The position numbers were made by a program, and so were the translations under genes. From Elusimicrobia bacterium CG_4_9_14_3_um_filter_62_55 (GTDB lineage Bacteria; Elusimicrobiota; Elusimicrobia; UBA1565): 36,199 bases of DNA. The stretch covers positions 1-36,199 of the forward strand of contig PFUL01000027.1 in NCBI GenBank assembly GCA_002790095.1, written 5' to 3'. Below the pieces are notes generated by a model that did not search any database, was not told the origin of the DNA, and saw only the letters and a program-made list of their open reading frames with translations. Below, piece by piece: positions 1-8,810 of the stretch; position 1 is the stretch's first letter, and each line of letters opens with the position of its first letter.

Positions 1-149
1 TGTCCCTGCTTGAGGGTTTCGACGTCCTTGAGAGCGACGATCACCGTCTTTTCAAGAATTTCGACGGCCGCGTCGACGGGGTCGGTGAGTTCCGACAGCC
101 GCGCGACGACCATTTCCTTCGTCAATTGGTTCACATTGAGATATTCCAT
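1..149 (-). CDS. partial hypothetical protein (N-terminus only)
   Basis: The ATG at 149 is preceded by GGGGAGG about 6 nt upstream, and the frame stays open to the window edge, giving 49 visible residues. They begin MEYLNVNQLTKEM and are mostly helical with a mixed acidic/hydrophobic pattern. I do not recognise the family. It lies downstream of the SIR2-like gene on the same strand with a gap of about 270 bases, so it may be a separate unit. The C-terminus is outside the window, so no function can be given. Confidence 0.5.
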   Translation of the reverse strand, partial: MEYLNVNQLTKEMVVARLSELTDPVDAAVEILEKTVIVALKDVETLKQG

Positions 150-422
150 GAGGGGCCTCCCCGGTGGGGCCCTCTCTGCGAAGGTCCCGCGAATTCCGGT
201 ATGTCCTATCACCAGTGTAACCGGTCTACGCGGGTTGTCCATGCGACCTTGGTCTGTGACGCCGGTCACGGAACGGATAATCGAACTGGCCGCCCCGAAT
301 CGCTCATCTCGTCGTGCTGATCATGCTTGGGATCGGTTATGGCGATTAAGAAGAGGATGGAAATGCTTGCACCTAAACGGGCAGCATTGAAGAGATAGTA
401 GGCGCTTGTTTCCCAATCGGGC
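150..422. other. intergenic gap, no supported gene
   Basis: This gap separates the SIR2-like gene from the partial gene at the window start. A minus-strand frame ending at 266 contains a short hydrophobic run, but it begins inside the SIR2-like gene, has no ribosome binding site and resembles nothing I know. I see no tRNA, convincing terminator or repeat here. The promoter of the partial gene probably lies here, but I could not pick a clear -35/-10 pair. Confidence 0.4.
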
Positions 423-1757
423 TCATCTTTGCTTGGCCATGATTTCCGGAACGAGGCGTTCCTGCACAAATCGTTCTGTGAAGCCCTCCCGCCAAGGCTC
501 GATTCGAAAATCTGGTCGGAAGGCCGCGACGAAGCGGTGGTAGAAAATGTCGCTTTTGCTCGTATCGCACACGAGCAGGCGCTTTATGGGGTTGTTTCCG
601 CGTTTGGCGATTGCATCGGCGATGCGCGCCCGAACATCACCATCGGTAGCGGGCATATTCCAGCCGATGACGACGACGGACGCGCACTCCTGAAGCTCTC
701 GGTCGATATTCTGCCAAGTCTGCCAGAGAACAGTTCCGTCCAGGGCCTTTGTCGGGCTGGGTGGAATGAGTATAGGCTCAAGTCCGTCGCTGGATGGGCC
801 GAGATACTTGGCAATTAGCTTTGAGTAGCTGTCGCCCGGAGTCGGCAGGATCGGGAGCTTCGGATTCTCCATGTCGAGCAATGGCAGAGACCAGCGGTCG
901 CCGTTTCGCTGGCGGAACCAATAGAGGCTGCCATGCGGCTTGAGGACCGTAACATGGCCTTTGTCGATGTGCGGAAAATGCTTCGGTTTCAGAGCTCGAC
1001 CGTTTCGAAGGTCCTCGCAGGTAATATGCCGCTCGAATCCGACCCCGTAGTTTTCGTGCGGGTTCCAGACGGTCTTGCCGGATCCTCGGTTGGGGTCCGT
1101 AGGATTTTGCCGCTGAAGGGCACGCTCCAGGAGTACGTCGTAATTGAACGAGACGAAGCGGGTGAATCGGGTATAGCCCCGTTTTTGGATGGTGTCGCAA
1201 AGATGGTCTAGCGGCGTGCCCCCTGCGACCGCGCCGGCCTCTTCCTCCAGTTTCCCAAGGAGCCAGAGGATGTAGTTCTTAACTGCGATGAAGGGTTTGT
1301 CATCATCGGTGCGAAGCGCGTACTCTTCGGCCTGGGAGAGCGCCCATTCGATGTTTGTTCGCCGACGTTCTTGGCTCTTAAGGAATTCCTGATTCGATAG
1401 CTTCTTGAGGTATGTCGTTGCTGCTTTTTTAAAAATATCAGTGTCATGGCCGGCAAGAAGGTCTTTGGCCAGCACCCCGTATTCGGGCTCTCCCACAGAC
1501 TCGCCAAACGGCATTCCGGAAAAACTTCCTCCCGACATTCCCATGTTCGAGGGGGGTCCTCCCCAAACACCGCATTCTGAGTGAACAGTTTCCAGACGGG
1601 CCATCATCTGCCAGTACGGGAGAGTATTGCCTGGAGAGTCGGTATTCCGCGAGGCAAATTCAAAACCAAGCTCAAGGAAATCATCCATAAGAGGCATGCG
1701 GGGCCACGCTGCACGTGAAGCCCCGGCGCCAATGAAATAGAGAATCTTTTCACTCAC
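423..1757 (-). CDS. SIR2-like domain protein, probable anti-phage effector
   Basis: A 444-aa protein starting at GTG 1757. The N-terminus has the SIR2 nucleotide-binding signature GAGAS at residues 10-14. SFNYD follows at 203-207, KPHGSLYW at 273-280 and VVVIGWNMP near 361-369; these are the usual landmarks of bacterial SIR2-like proteins. Families with this domain (ThsA, DSR and others) act in anti-phage defence, commonly by depleting NAD+. No transmembrane or fused effector domain is evident, so this is a single-domain type with a long insertion at about 60-180. It is the last gene of the hsd-centred cluster, 46 bases after hsdR. Its start codon lies in the loop of a perfect 11-bp inverted repeat. 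NADase activity and the defence role are inferred from family and location. Confidence 0.82.
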   Translation of the reverse strand: MSEKILYFIGAGASRAAWPRMPLMDDFLELGFEFASRNTDSPGNTLPYWQMMARLETVHSECGVWGGPPSNMGMSGGSFSGMPFGESVGEPEYGVLAKDLLAGHDTDIFKKAATTYLKKLSNQEFLKSQERRRTNIEWALSQAEEYALRTDDDKPFIAVKNYILWLLGKLEEEAGAVAGGTPLDHLCDTIQKRGYTRFTRFVSFNYDVLLERALQRQNPTDPNRGSGKTVWNPHENYGVGFERHITCEDLRNGRALKPKHFPHIDKGHVTVLKPHGSLYWFRQRNGDRWSLPLLDMENPKLPILPTPGDSYSKLIAKYLGPSSDGLEPILIPPSPTKALDGTVLWQTWQNIDRELQECASVVVIGWNMPATDGDVRARIADAIAKRGNNPIKRLLVCDTSKSDIFYHRFVAAFRPDFRIEPWREGFTERFVQERLVPEIMAKQR

Positions 1758-1770
1758 GGAAGATTCTCTA
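1738..1770 (-). promoter_or_regulatory. 11-bp inverted repeat enclosing the SIR2-like start codon
   Basis: TAGAGAATCTT (1738-1748) and AAGATTCTCTA (1760-1770) are perfect inverted repeats separated by 11 nt that contain the GTG start of the SIR2-like gene. In the mRNA this folds into an 11-bp stem with the start codon in the loop. A translational-control hairpin or a dimeric repressor site would both fit. The downstream arm is coding, so part of the symmetry could be chance. Confidence 0.5.
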
Positions 1771-1803
1771 AGTCGGCCGGCATATGTTCATGGCGCATTG
1801 ACG

Positions 1804-4800
1804 TTATGCCGCCCAATCCTTGCAGAGCAGTTCCGCCTGCTCCAGCACCGTCTTGACCGCCTTCTCCTGTTTGTCCGGCGGGTAGCCGTGGCGGCGCAGA
1901 ACGCGCTTGACCATGACGCGCAGATTGGCGCGCACGCTCTCGCGGACAGTCCAGTCGATCGTGGTATTCTTACGCACCGTATCGACGAGTTCGCGGGCGA
2001 TGGCTTTGAGCGTCTCATCGCCGAGAACCTTAACCGCGCTGTCGTTGATCTCCAGTGCGTCATAGAAAGCGATCTCATCGTCGGTCAGGCCTAGCCCCTC
2101 CCCCCGCTGGGAGGCTTCGCGCATTTCCTTCGCGAGCCGGATCAGTTCCTCGATGACCTGCGCAGTCTCGATGGCCCGGTTGCGGTACTTGCGGATGGAC
2201 TCTTCGAGCATCTCCGAGAAGGAACGGGACTGGATCAGAAACTTGCGCTTGCGGAGCTTGATCTCGTCTTGGAGCAGGCGACGCAAGGTCTCCAGGGCGA
2301 GGTTCTTGTGCGGAAGTCCGCGGATCTCGGCTAAGAATTCATCCGAAAGGATGGAAATATCGGGTTTCTTAAGACCCGCCGCTTGGAAAATGTCCACCAC
2401 GCCGTCCGAAGAGACTGCCTTGGAAACGATCTGCCGGATAGCGTGTTCGACCTCTTCCTCGGGTTTGCGCTCGCCGGTGCCGCGCTTGGCCAGCGCGGCC
2501 TTGACCGCCTGAAAAAAAGACACATCGTCGCGAAGGCGCAGGGCTGCGGGCTGCGGCACGGCCAAGGCGAAGGCCTTGGAGAGCTCGGTCACCGCGCGCA
2601 TGAGGCGATCCTTACCCTCCTCCTTGGCCAGGATATGTTCCTGGGCCGGCGGCAGAAGTGCCAACCGCGCCTCAGGTTTGCCCGAAGTCCACGCGCTCCA
2701 ATCGAAGCCGTGGAAGAGGCTCGCGCAGAGCTCATGCTTCTCCTGGATGAGCGCCACGGCCTCGTCCTGGTCGATCGTCGGCCGGCCGCGGCCTTCGTTT
2801 TCCGTGTAGTCGGCGAGCGCCTTCTTAAGCTGATCGGCCAGACCGAGGTAATCGACCACCAAACCGCCGGGTTTGTCCTTGAACACCCGATTGACCCGCG
2901 CGATGGCCTGCATGAGGCCGTGGCTGCGCATGGGCTTGTCCACATACATGGTGTGCAGGCAGGGCGCGTCGAAGCCGGTCAGCCACATATCCCGGACCAG
3001 GACCAGCTTCAAGGTGTCTTTCTCCGCTTTGAATCGCTTCGCCAGGGCGTCGCGGCGCGGCTTGTTGCGGATGTGTCCCTGCCAGTCCTCGGGATCGGAG
3101 GCGCTGCCGGTCATGACGACCTTGATTTGACCCTGGCCATCATCGTTGTCGTGCCACAGAGGCCTGAGCGCGACGATCTGCTTGTAGAGCTCGACGCAGA
3201 TGCGCCGGCTCATGCAGACCACCATGGCTTTGCCCGTCATAACCTCAAGACGAGCTTCAAAATGGTCCACGAGGTCCCGGGCGATTAGGTCCAGTCGCTT
3301 CTCGGTGCCCACAAGAGCCTCGAGCTGCGCCCACCGGGACTTGAGCTTTTCCTTGCGGCCCACTTCCTCGCCCTCAGTTGCCTCCTCGAAGTCGGGGTCG
3401 ATGCGCGGCTTTTCCCGTTCGTTTAGCTCCAGCTTGGCCAGGCGGTTTTCATAGTAGATCGGGACCGTCGCGCCGTCTTTGACCGCCTGCTCGATGTCGT
3501 AGACGCTGATGTGGTCGCCGAAGACATGCCGCGTGTTCTTGTCGTCACCTTCAAGCGGCGTCCCCGTAAAGCCGATAAAGGAGGCGTTGGGCAGCGCGTC
3601 CCGTAGATGACGCGCGAAGCCGTCTATGAAATCGTACTGGCTGCGGTGGGCTTCGTCGGCGATCACGACGATATTGCGCCGGTCAGAAAGCAGCGGGTGC
3701 TTGTCGCCCTTGGTCTCGGGGAAGAATTTCTGAATCGTCGTGAAGACGACCCCGCCCGAGGCGCGCTTAAGCCGCTCCCGCAGGTCGGCGCGGTCACCGG
3801 CCTGCTCCGGAGCTTGGCGCAAGAGGTCCTTGCACAGCGCGAAGTTGTCAAAGAGCTGGCCATCCAGATCGTTGCGGTCGGTGATGACCACGACGGTCGG
3901 GTTCTCCATGTGGGGCTCAAGCACCACGCGGCGGGTATAGAAGGCCATGGTCAGGCTCTTTCCGGACCCCTGGGTGTGCCAAACGACACCGATACGCCGG
4001 TCGCCGCGGGGACGGGAGGCCCGGACCGTCTCCTCGACGGCCGTCATGACGGCGTGGTATTGGTGATAGCCCGCCATCTTCTTGATGAGCTCGCCGCCGC
4101 CGTGGTCCTCGAAAACGATGAAGTCCTGGAGGATGTCCAAGAAGCGTCTCTTCTCGAAGGCTCCCTTGACCAGCACGTCAAGCTGTGGCGTGGAGCCCGG
4201 CGCGGCGCTTTTGCCATCGACGGTGCGCCAGGGCATGAAACGCTCGCGGTCCGCGGTCAGGCTGCCGATGCGGGCTTCGAGGCCGTCGGAAATGACGAGG
4301 GCTTCGTTGTAGGCGAAAAGGGAGGGGATCTGTGCCTTGTAGGTTTGAAGCTGGCGGAACGCGCTCCAGATCGTGGCGTTCTCATCGGCGGGGTTCTTAA
4401 GTTCGATGACGACAAGCGGCAGGCCGTTGACGAAGACGACGATGTCGGGACGGCGGTTGTGTTGGCCTTCGATGACGGTGAACTGATTGACGGCGAGCCA
4501 GTCGTTGTTGTCGGGGTTCTCGAAGTCGATGAGCTTGGCGGCGTCGCCTGAGATCGAGCCGTCCTCACGGCGGGATTCGACTTCGACGCCGTCGGTGAGC
4601 ATCTTGTGGAAGTGTCGGTTGTTGGCGATGAGAGACGGCGAGTGGGCGCGCAGGACCTTTCGGAAGGCTTCTTCTTGGGCTTCGGCGGGCAGGTGTTTGT
4701 TGAGTCGGGTTAGGGCGTTCTTTAGGCGGTCTTCGAGGACGACTTTGTCGAAGGCGTCGCGCTCGCAGGCCGGTCCTTCGGGCTCGAGGTCGGGCCCATG

Positions 4801-4878
4801 GGCTACGGCATAGCCCAGGCCGCTGAACCACTCGAGGCAGGCTTCTTCGACTTCGGATTCGGTGAATCTGTGTCTCAT
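1804..4878 (-). CDS. hsdR: type I restriction enzyme, R (motor/nuclease) subunit
   Basis: A 1024-aa HsdR of normal length. An N-terminal PD-(D/E)XK nuclease is visible as RPDIVVF near 143-149 (PD at 144-145) and ELK at 159-161. The SF2 motor follows: Walker A HTQGSGKS at 301-308, DEAH at 408-411 and FTGTP near 437-441. HsdR binds the HsdM-HsdS methylase, translocates DNA with ATP and cleaves at a distance from unmodified sites. The ATG at 4878 overlaps the stop of the DUF4276 gene as ATGA, implying translational coupling. It is separated from hsdS by about 5 kb of accessory genes. Its first 50-100 bp occur twice more upstream as remnants (6777-6826 and 9080-9194). Confidence 0.96.
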   Translation of the reverse strand: MRHRFTESEVEEACLEWFSGLGYAVAHGPDLEPEGPACERDAFDKVVLEDRLKNALTRLNKHLPAEAQEEAFRKVLRAHSPSLIANNRHFHKMLTDGVEVESRREDGSISGDAAKLIDFENPDNNDWLAVNQFTVIEGQHNRRPDIVVFVNGLPLVVIELKNPADENATIWSAFRQLQTYKAQIPSLFAYNEALVISDGLEARIGSLTADRERFMPWRTVDGKSAAPGSTPQLDVLVKGAFEKRRFLDILQDFIVFEDHGGGELIKKMAGYHQYHAVMTAVEETVRASRPRGDRRIGVVWHTQGSGKSLTMAFYTRRVVLEPHMENPTVVVITDRNDLDGQLFDNFALCKDLLRQAPEQAGDRADLRERLKRASGGVVFTTIQKFFPETKGDKHPLLSDRRNIVVIADEAHRSQYDFIDGFARHLRDALPNASFIGFTGTPLEGDDKNTRHVFGDHISVYDIEQAVKDGATVPIYYENRLAKLELNEREKPRIDPDFEEATEGEEVGRKEKLKSRWAQLEALVGTEKRLDLIARDLVDHFEARLEVMTGKAMVVCMSRRICVELYKQIVALRPLWHDNDDGQGQIKVVMTGSASDPEDWQGHIRNKPRRDALAKRFKAEKDTLKLVLVRDMWLTGFDAPCLHTMYVDKPMRSHGLMQAIARVNRVFKDKPGGLVVDYLGLADQLKKALADYTENEGRGRPTIDQDEAVALIQEKHELCASLFHGFDWSAWTSGKPEARLALLPPAQEHILAKEEGKDRLMRAVTELSKAFALAVPQPAALRLRDDVSFFQAVKAALAKRGTGERKPEEEVEHAIRQIVSKAVSSDGVVDIFQAAGLKKPDISILSDEFLAEIRGLPHKNLALETLRRLLQDEIKLRKRKFLIQSRSFSEMLEESIRKYRNRAIETAQVIEELIRLAKEMREASQRGEGLGLTDDEIAFYDALEINDSAVKVLGDETLKAIARELVDTVRKNTTIDWTVRESVRANLRVMVKRVLRRHGYPPDKQEKAVKTVLEQAELLCKDWAA

Positions 4879-5483
4879 CCCAACGCCCGGTTTCCCGCAT
4901 TCACCAGCTGGCCTAAGCAGTCCATCGCTCCGCGTAAACTCTCGGAATATCTTCGAGCGATCATCGGGCGCCAGCGGCTTTGTGTGAATTCTATCAACCT
5001 GGATGTGTATGCGGGCCCGACGGAACGACCGCTACCAGGTCTCGGCACCATATCTTCCCGTATAGGCCTACTTCTAGACGAGGAAGCGACACCAACCATT
5101 TCCTTCTTCGGATCTGCGAGGTCTTCGGGCGTATTCGGCACACGGGCGACGGGAACCGATAGGAAGCGAGCCAACTGCTCTTTGTCCGCTAGGAGCCACG
5201 ATTCGATTTCGTGAACCGCAATGCGAAAGCAAAGATGCTGCGCTGGAGAGGGAAGCCATGTTTGTCGAAATTCAGGGGCGCAAGGAGCGTCATTGTCGAG
5301 ATCCACGATCACCAGCCATAGCGCATGCCTGGCTGCGTTGTTATAGCCAGCGATGCGACTCCGAAGAGTGCCTTTCCCGTTTTTACCATAGATGGAACCG
5401 GGAGAAGCGCCTGCTTGGACGATCAATCGTTTCGCGACGGCCTCGTCCAGTAAGCCCTCGACTGCGGCAGAGACGACCACCAT
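4875..5483 (-). CDS. DUF4276 (TOPRIM-like) protein, partner of the AAA ATPase
   Basis: A 202-aa protein when started at ATG 5483, one base after the stop of the AAA ATPase (TGA-C-ATG), with GGAG about 12 nt upstream. An ATG at 5522 would lengthen it but lacks a ribosome binding site. The VEGLLDEA start, the IVDLDND strand end near the middle and the [11 protein letters not shown] segment are typical of DUF4276, a family related to TOPRIM nucleases. ATPase-TOPRIM pairs form known anti-phage systems (OLD, PARIS, AbiL/RloA-RloB). In these the ATPase senses or assembles and the TOPRIM protein is the nuclease effector. That role is inferred here. The stop overlaps the hsdR start by 4 nt. Confidence 0.78.
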   Translation of the reverse strand: MVVVSAAVEGLLDEAVAKRLIVQAGASPGSIYGKNGKGTLRSRIAGYNNAARHALWLVIVDLDNDAPCAPEFRQTWLPSPAQHLCFRIAVHEIESWLLADKEQLARFLSVPVARVPNTPEDLADPKKEMVGVASSSRSRPIREDMVPRPGSGRSVGPAYTSRLIEFTQSRWRPMIARRYSESLRGAMDCLGQLVNAGNRALG

Positions 5484-5484
5484 G

Positions 5485-6666
5485 TCAGAGGGAATCTCCA
5501 AACAATGAGAGCTGTTCGGCATTTTCAGGCTTGGTTCGAGGCATGACGATTTCGGGAAGCGGTACGCCTCCTTCTAGCAATTCCTTCACCTGAGCAATCG
5601 TATTGGCAGCTTTCACCTCCGAGCCTTCGTTGCCCGGCATCAACAGGGAAACCTCGTCAATACCTATGCCTTCATCCCGAAGCAGATCGGCAGAATGGGT
5701 GCTTAAAATTATTTGCCGACCAGTGTGTCGCTGAATGCGCGCAAAGAGCTGGGGGATGTAGCGTACGACTTCCGGGTGCAACGACAACTCGGGTTCCTCC
5801 AAAAGCAGGGGTCCGCTGCCATCGAGGACCGCCCACAACAACCCCAAAAGGCGCAGCGTTCCGTCGGAGAATTGATCCTCGGTCTGCCACGCTCCCTGAG
5901 GGCGCCAGTGCTGATACTTCCCGTACAAGTGCGGCGTCCCTTTCTTATCCTTATCGAGCTTGATCTCGACAAGCTGCGGAACTGCTACTCGCAAAGCCTT
6001 CTGAATCCGTCGTAAGCGCGCACCCTTGGTCTTCTCGGGAGTGTTGGCAATCTGTTCCAGAAAATCGCCGCCGAAAGGGTCGTTTCGTTTTCCCACAGAG
6101 CGATCCGGCTCCCGAACCAATTGCGGCACGATGTGAAGGTAGTGGGTTGAGGAAAAGAATTCGGAAAGATCGCGGAACTCCTTGTTCACGTTCACCTGTT
6201 CCAGGTAGGTCTGGATCAAGCGCTCCTCGTCCACTTTGTCGTCCTTGTCCGGACGCTCAAAGAGCGTGCGGCCGTTTCTGATCACGGTTTCCTTGCGTAC
6301 AAACGGTCGGCGCTGGTTGTCCTGTGCAAATCGAAGCTCATACATCGTTCTGGAAATTGCGCCGTCTGCGACCTCGACCCGGATCACGATGTCCGGGTTC
6401 TGTCGCGCGGCCAAGGACCTGATTGCGGATACCCCGCCACGCGATTTTACCGCCTGCTGAAAGCCGCCGCCCACCGAGACGATGTCTCGCAGGAAGCGGA
6501 ACGCGTCAAGCAAATTGGACTTCCCGGAGGCGTTTGGTCCGATGAAAAAAACGCGGTTTCCCAGGTCTATCTCGGCGCGAGGGAAGTTTCGCCAGTTTTC
6601 TAGATAAAGTTTTCTGAATTTTCGGCTGGAGCCGGGTTTTTTACCGTTTGGATTTTTGGTTGCCAT
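5485..6666 (-). CDS. AAA family ATPase (AAA_21 / RloA-like)
   Basis: A 393-aa ATPase. The ATG at 6666 has an AGGAG ribosome binding site, and upstream in-frame residues overlap the previous gene, so the longer reading was rejected. Walker A GPNASGKS is near residues 43-50. An ABC-type signature FSDGTLRLL is followed by Walker B LLLEEPELSLHP and the His-containing STHSADLL, the order seen in SMC/OLD-like AAA_21 ATPases. The C-terminal tail carries QLSLF (5500-5514), a perfect match to the beta-sliding-clamp binding consensus. It forms a pair with the adjoining DUF4276 gene. Restriction-linked ORFs of this kind (rloA/rloB) were first named in Campylobacter hsd loci. A phage-defence function is inferred. 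Confidence 0.85.
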   Translation of the reverse strand: MATKNPNGKKPGSSRKFRKLYLENWRNFPRAEIDLGNRVFFIGPNASGKSNLLDAFRFLRDIVSVGGGFQQAVKSRGGVSAIRSLAARQNPDIVIRVEVADGAISRTMYELRFAQDNQRRPFVRKETVIRNGRTLFERPDKDDKVDEERLIQTYLEQVNVNKEFRDLSEFFSSTHYLHIVPQLVREPDRSVGKRNDPFGGDFLEQIANTPEKTKGARLRRIQKALRVAVPQLVEIKLDKDKKGTPHLYGKYQHWRPQGAWQTEDQFSDGTLRLLGLLWAVLDGSGPLLLEEPELSLHPEVVRYIPQLFARIQRHTGRQIILSTHSADLLRDEGIGIDEVSLLMPGNEGSEVKAANTIAQVKELLEGGVPLPEIVMPRTKPENAEQLSLFGDSL

Positions 6667-6679
6667 TAGAGACTCCTTT

Positions 6680-7360
6680 TCATGCGGTGCCGGCCGAAAT
6701 CTTCTCGGCGCATTTGAGTTGGTCCGCGATCTCAAGACTTGATGCGCGAGTTGCGAAAAAGTCCCCGTTCTCAGCCCATTCGAGGCAGGCATCTTCGCCT
6801 TTGGATTCAATGAATTTTGGGCTCATTTTTTCCGACAAAGCGATTGTGGAAAGCTTATCCGCTAACGCGTCCGCGAGTTTTTCATCCGTCGTTATTAAAC
6901 GGAGATGGTCGTTGCTGTAGGCGAGTATGCGGTCGTTCTCTTTGATTGGGACAGGGTATCGTCCCCCCCAGAACATGTATTCCTCGGAGCGCCGAAGCAA
7001 ATCCTTCTCCTTTTCGGTGAGACTAATTTCCAGGGTAGCCGCAATCGTCGAGAGGCCATGCCCGTTGCGATGCTTGAGAGGGCGGCCAGATTTCAGGAGG
7101 CCATCATTTGCCGAGATGAGACCCTTTCTCGCGCCGATGGCCTTCAAAAGGTTCTCAAAGGCGACCCCCTGGAGGAGCATCCATCCGCGAACAAGACCGA
7201 GCATTTCGACTCGGTCTTCAGTGGGGGCGTGGCCGATTTCCATCAGCCTCTTGAATATTGGCCGCGCGGCAATCCGGATGCTCTGCGCATGTTCGATCCA
7301 TTGGCCGGGTTCGAGGGCGATGAGTTGGAACAAATTGTCAGATTCTTGTTGGTTGGTCAT
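6680..7360 (-). CDS. helical hypothetical protein with C-terminal HsdR-derived tail
   Basis: A 226-aa protein. The start at 7360 is fixed by the ATGA overlap with the preceding gene; the frame is open further upstream but those residues overlap other coding sequence. Residues 1-175 are largely helical, with a conserved-looking GHGLSTIA stretch followed by YMFWGGRYPVPI, a pattern I associate with uncharacterised HEPN-like proteins. A canonical RX4-6H motif is not clear. From Met179 onward the sequence MSPKFIESKGEDACLEW mirrors the first residues of HsdR in this window, so the last 48 residues look like a captured, diverged hsdR 5' end. It forms a pair with the 133-aa gene. Function unknown; candidate defence gene by location. 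Confidence 0.65.
   Translation of the reverse strand: MTNQQESDNLFQLIALEPGQWIEHAQSIRIAARPIFKRLMEIGHAPTEDRVEMLGLVRGWMLLQGVAFENLLKAIGARKGLISANDGLLKSGRPLKHRNGHGLSTIAATLEISLTEKEKDLLRRSEEYMFWGGRYPVPIKENDRILAYSNDHLRLITTDEKLADALADKLSTIALSEKMSPKFIESKGEDACLEWAENGDFFATRASSLEIADQLKCAEKISAGTA
6777..6826 (-). repeat. hsdR 5'-end remnant (copy 2), fused in frame
   Basis: These 50 bases align without gaps to the first 50 bases of intact hsdR (4829-4878), with 10 mismatches by eye. The ATG (6824-6826) lines up with the hsdR start codon. At protein level FIESKGEDACLEW matches [13 protein letters not shown]. Similarity fades upstream of 6777 but may continue weakly. The AAA gene begins about 110 bases after this point. 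Confidence 0.85.
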
Positions 7361-7758
7361 TTGGGGGATTTCGCAAGTGCTTGCAGCTTCTCGGCAAGGT
7401 AAAGGATGCGTTCCGTGATTTCCACAGCGCGGTGGAGCCGCATGCCGCGCAGAGTGGCATTTAACCTCCCTTCCGACCAAGTCCTTCCTAAAATCACGCC
7501 GTGGCGTTTCGGCTCTTTTTTCGTTAGAGAATTCCTAATCCAGTGAAAGTCCTCCAAGAGATCATCGGGGATTTCGCTATCCGAAACGGCAACGATTTCC
7601 ACATAGGCATCAAAAAGTCTGGTTTTTATCTTTTCTCTGCCGACTGCTAGGCGGCGAACCGCGCACATAAATTTTTCTCTCGCGTAGAGCGATTGTTGCC
7701 CCTTGTCAGCAAGATCGAGCGTGAACTTCAGCGAGGCCTTTTCTTTGCCGACGCTCAT
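7357..7758 (-). CDS. small helical hypothetical protein
   Basis: A 133-aa protein whose ATG overlaps the stop of the DUF7309-like gene by one base (TAATG), and whose stop overlaps the next start as ATGA. The composition is charged and predicted helical, with Arg/Lys-rich segments (GREKIKTRLFDAYVEIV, then WIRNSLTKKEPKRHG). There is no signal peptide or membrane segment. I do not recognise the family. Tight coupling to the 226-aa protein suggests a two-component unit such as a toxin-antitoxin or sensor-effector pair, which is inference only. Confidence 0.6.
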   Translation of the reverse strand: MSVGKEKASLKFTLDLADKGQQSLYAREKFMCAVRRLAVGREKIKTRLFDAYVEIVAVSDSEIPDDLLEDFHWIRNSLTKKEPKRHGVILGRTWSEGRLNATLRGMRLHRAVEITERILYLAEKLQALAKSPK

Positions 7759-8810
7759 TATCGTAATCCCTTCGCCATCGCTTCAATCAGCCCGTCTTTC
7801 GCCTCTTGTATCGCGGGAAGAAATCGCTTTGCCTTCACGCGCAGGCCGAGCGCCTTACCAAGCGGCGAGAGCGCGGCGACGAGCGGATCTTCGTGGACAT
7901 GGAGTTCGGAAGGTTTGCGTCCATTCTTTTCGATCGCCTGGACGACGGCCTCGGCGATTGTCTGATGGACGGGGTGCTCCGGCGAGACGGCGAGGGCGTT
8001 TAAGATGTAGCCGCTCGGGGCGTGGGCCAACAACAGATATCGGGCGAAGTAAGGTCGCTCGCGGTCCATGATCGGGGCCGGAATAAAGAAGGCTTGGACT
8101 TCCCAGGGCGCGTCGGCTTCAAACGCGGCCAGGGCGTTCAGTTTGTCTGTAGGCAGCGAGAGCGGCGCCGGAGGTTCCGGCCGGTGAACGGGGTAGGGCT
8201 CCCAACGTGCGGTGAATCCTGGGTTTCCAGCGGCGGGAAAGTAGGCGTACACCCGCTCCGGTTGAGCATCAAGATGGATGCGGCCCGCACGCACGCCTTC
8301 GACGGCGTCACCGGCGCATCTGAGCGCAAAGGCGAGAAACACCGCTTCCTGCTCCGTCAAATGCCAGGGGAGGTGGCCCGGAAGGTGGCTGCGAAACAGC
8401 GGCCATCCCCTGCGGCCGCGGAACTTGAGACCAAGATCGCGAATGACGGCCAGGTCGGCGGCCTGGAGTTCCTTTCGCGCCGTCGTTTCGGCCATCAAGG
8501 CGTCCTGGAGGGCGAAGATGTCGTCGGTATCCTGGTCGATCTCGCCGCGCTGCATGCGCTGGTGAACATCAAAACCCCCGGTGCCGCGATAGAGGCAAAG
8601 GGAGAGGACTTGTCCGAGCGCGCCGAGGATGCAGGCGTAGCCCATTTGGCCGGTGACGGGGTCCTGGACGGCGAAGAGGGAATCGTCATCGAAGTCTTGC
8701 CAGGGTTTTAGTTCGGCGAAATGGGTGAATGTGTCGTAGAGTTTTACCCAGGTCGCGTCGGAGACGGCGGGGGGCTTAGGGGGGACGCGCGTCTCTTTAG
8801 GCCTTGTCAT
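7758..8810 (-). CDS. DUF7309/DUF6930-like protein in defence island
   Basis: A 350-aa soluble protein. I chose ATG 8810 because it overlaps the upstream stop as ATGA and has GGAAGG 7 nt upstream; the ATG at 8825 has no ribosome binding site. The N-terminal part (WVKLYDTFTHFAELKPW, then DDSLFAVQDPVTGQMGYACI) resembles a family I know as DUF7309. The C-terminal half (about 200-350) resembles the DUF6930 domain that often follows it. No catalytic motif is recognisable to me. Such proteins also occur outside defence loci, so its immunity role is uncertain. Base composition is GC-rich like hsdR, unlike the AT-richer genes on its downstream side. Confidence 0.6.
   Translation of the reverse strand: MTRPKETRVPPKPPAVSDATWVKLYDTFTHFAELKPWQDFDDDSLFAVQDPVTGQMGYACILGALGQVLSLCLYRGTGGFDVHQRMQRGEIDQDTDDIFALQDALMAETTARKELQAADLAVIRDLGLKFRGRRGWPLFRSHLPGHLPWHLTEQEAVFLAFALRCAGDAVEGVRAGRIHLDAQPERVYAYFPAAGNPGFTARWEPYPVHRPEPPAPLSLPTDKLNALAAFEADAPWEVQAFFIPAPIMDRERPYFARYLLLAHAPSGYILNALAVSPEHPVHQTIAEAVVQAIEKNGRKPSELHVHEDPLVAALSPLGKALGLRVKAKRFLPAIQEAKDGLIEAMAKGLR

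Noticed and set aside
266-469. Short minus-strand frame with a hydrophobic stretch between the SIR2-like gene and the window start
   Set aside because: It begins inside the SIR2-like gene, has no ribosome binding site and no family resemblance; one hydrophobic run is weak evidence.
2383-4551. Two plus-strand open frames of about 300 codons within hsdR
   Set aside because: They mirror the codon structure of hsdR on the other strand and show no recognisable domain or ribosome binding site.
6680-7360. Calling the 226-aa protein a HEPN nuclease
   Set aside because: The Arg and His spacing around KHRNGHGL does not give a clear RX4-6H motif; left as unknown.
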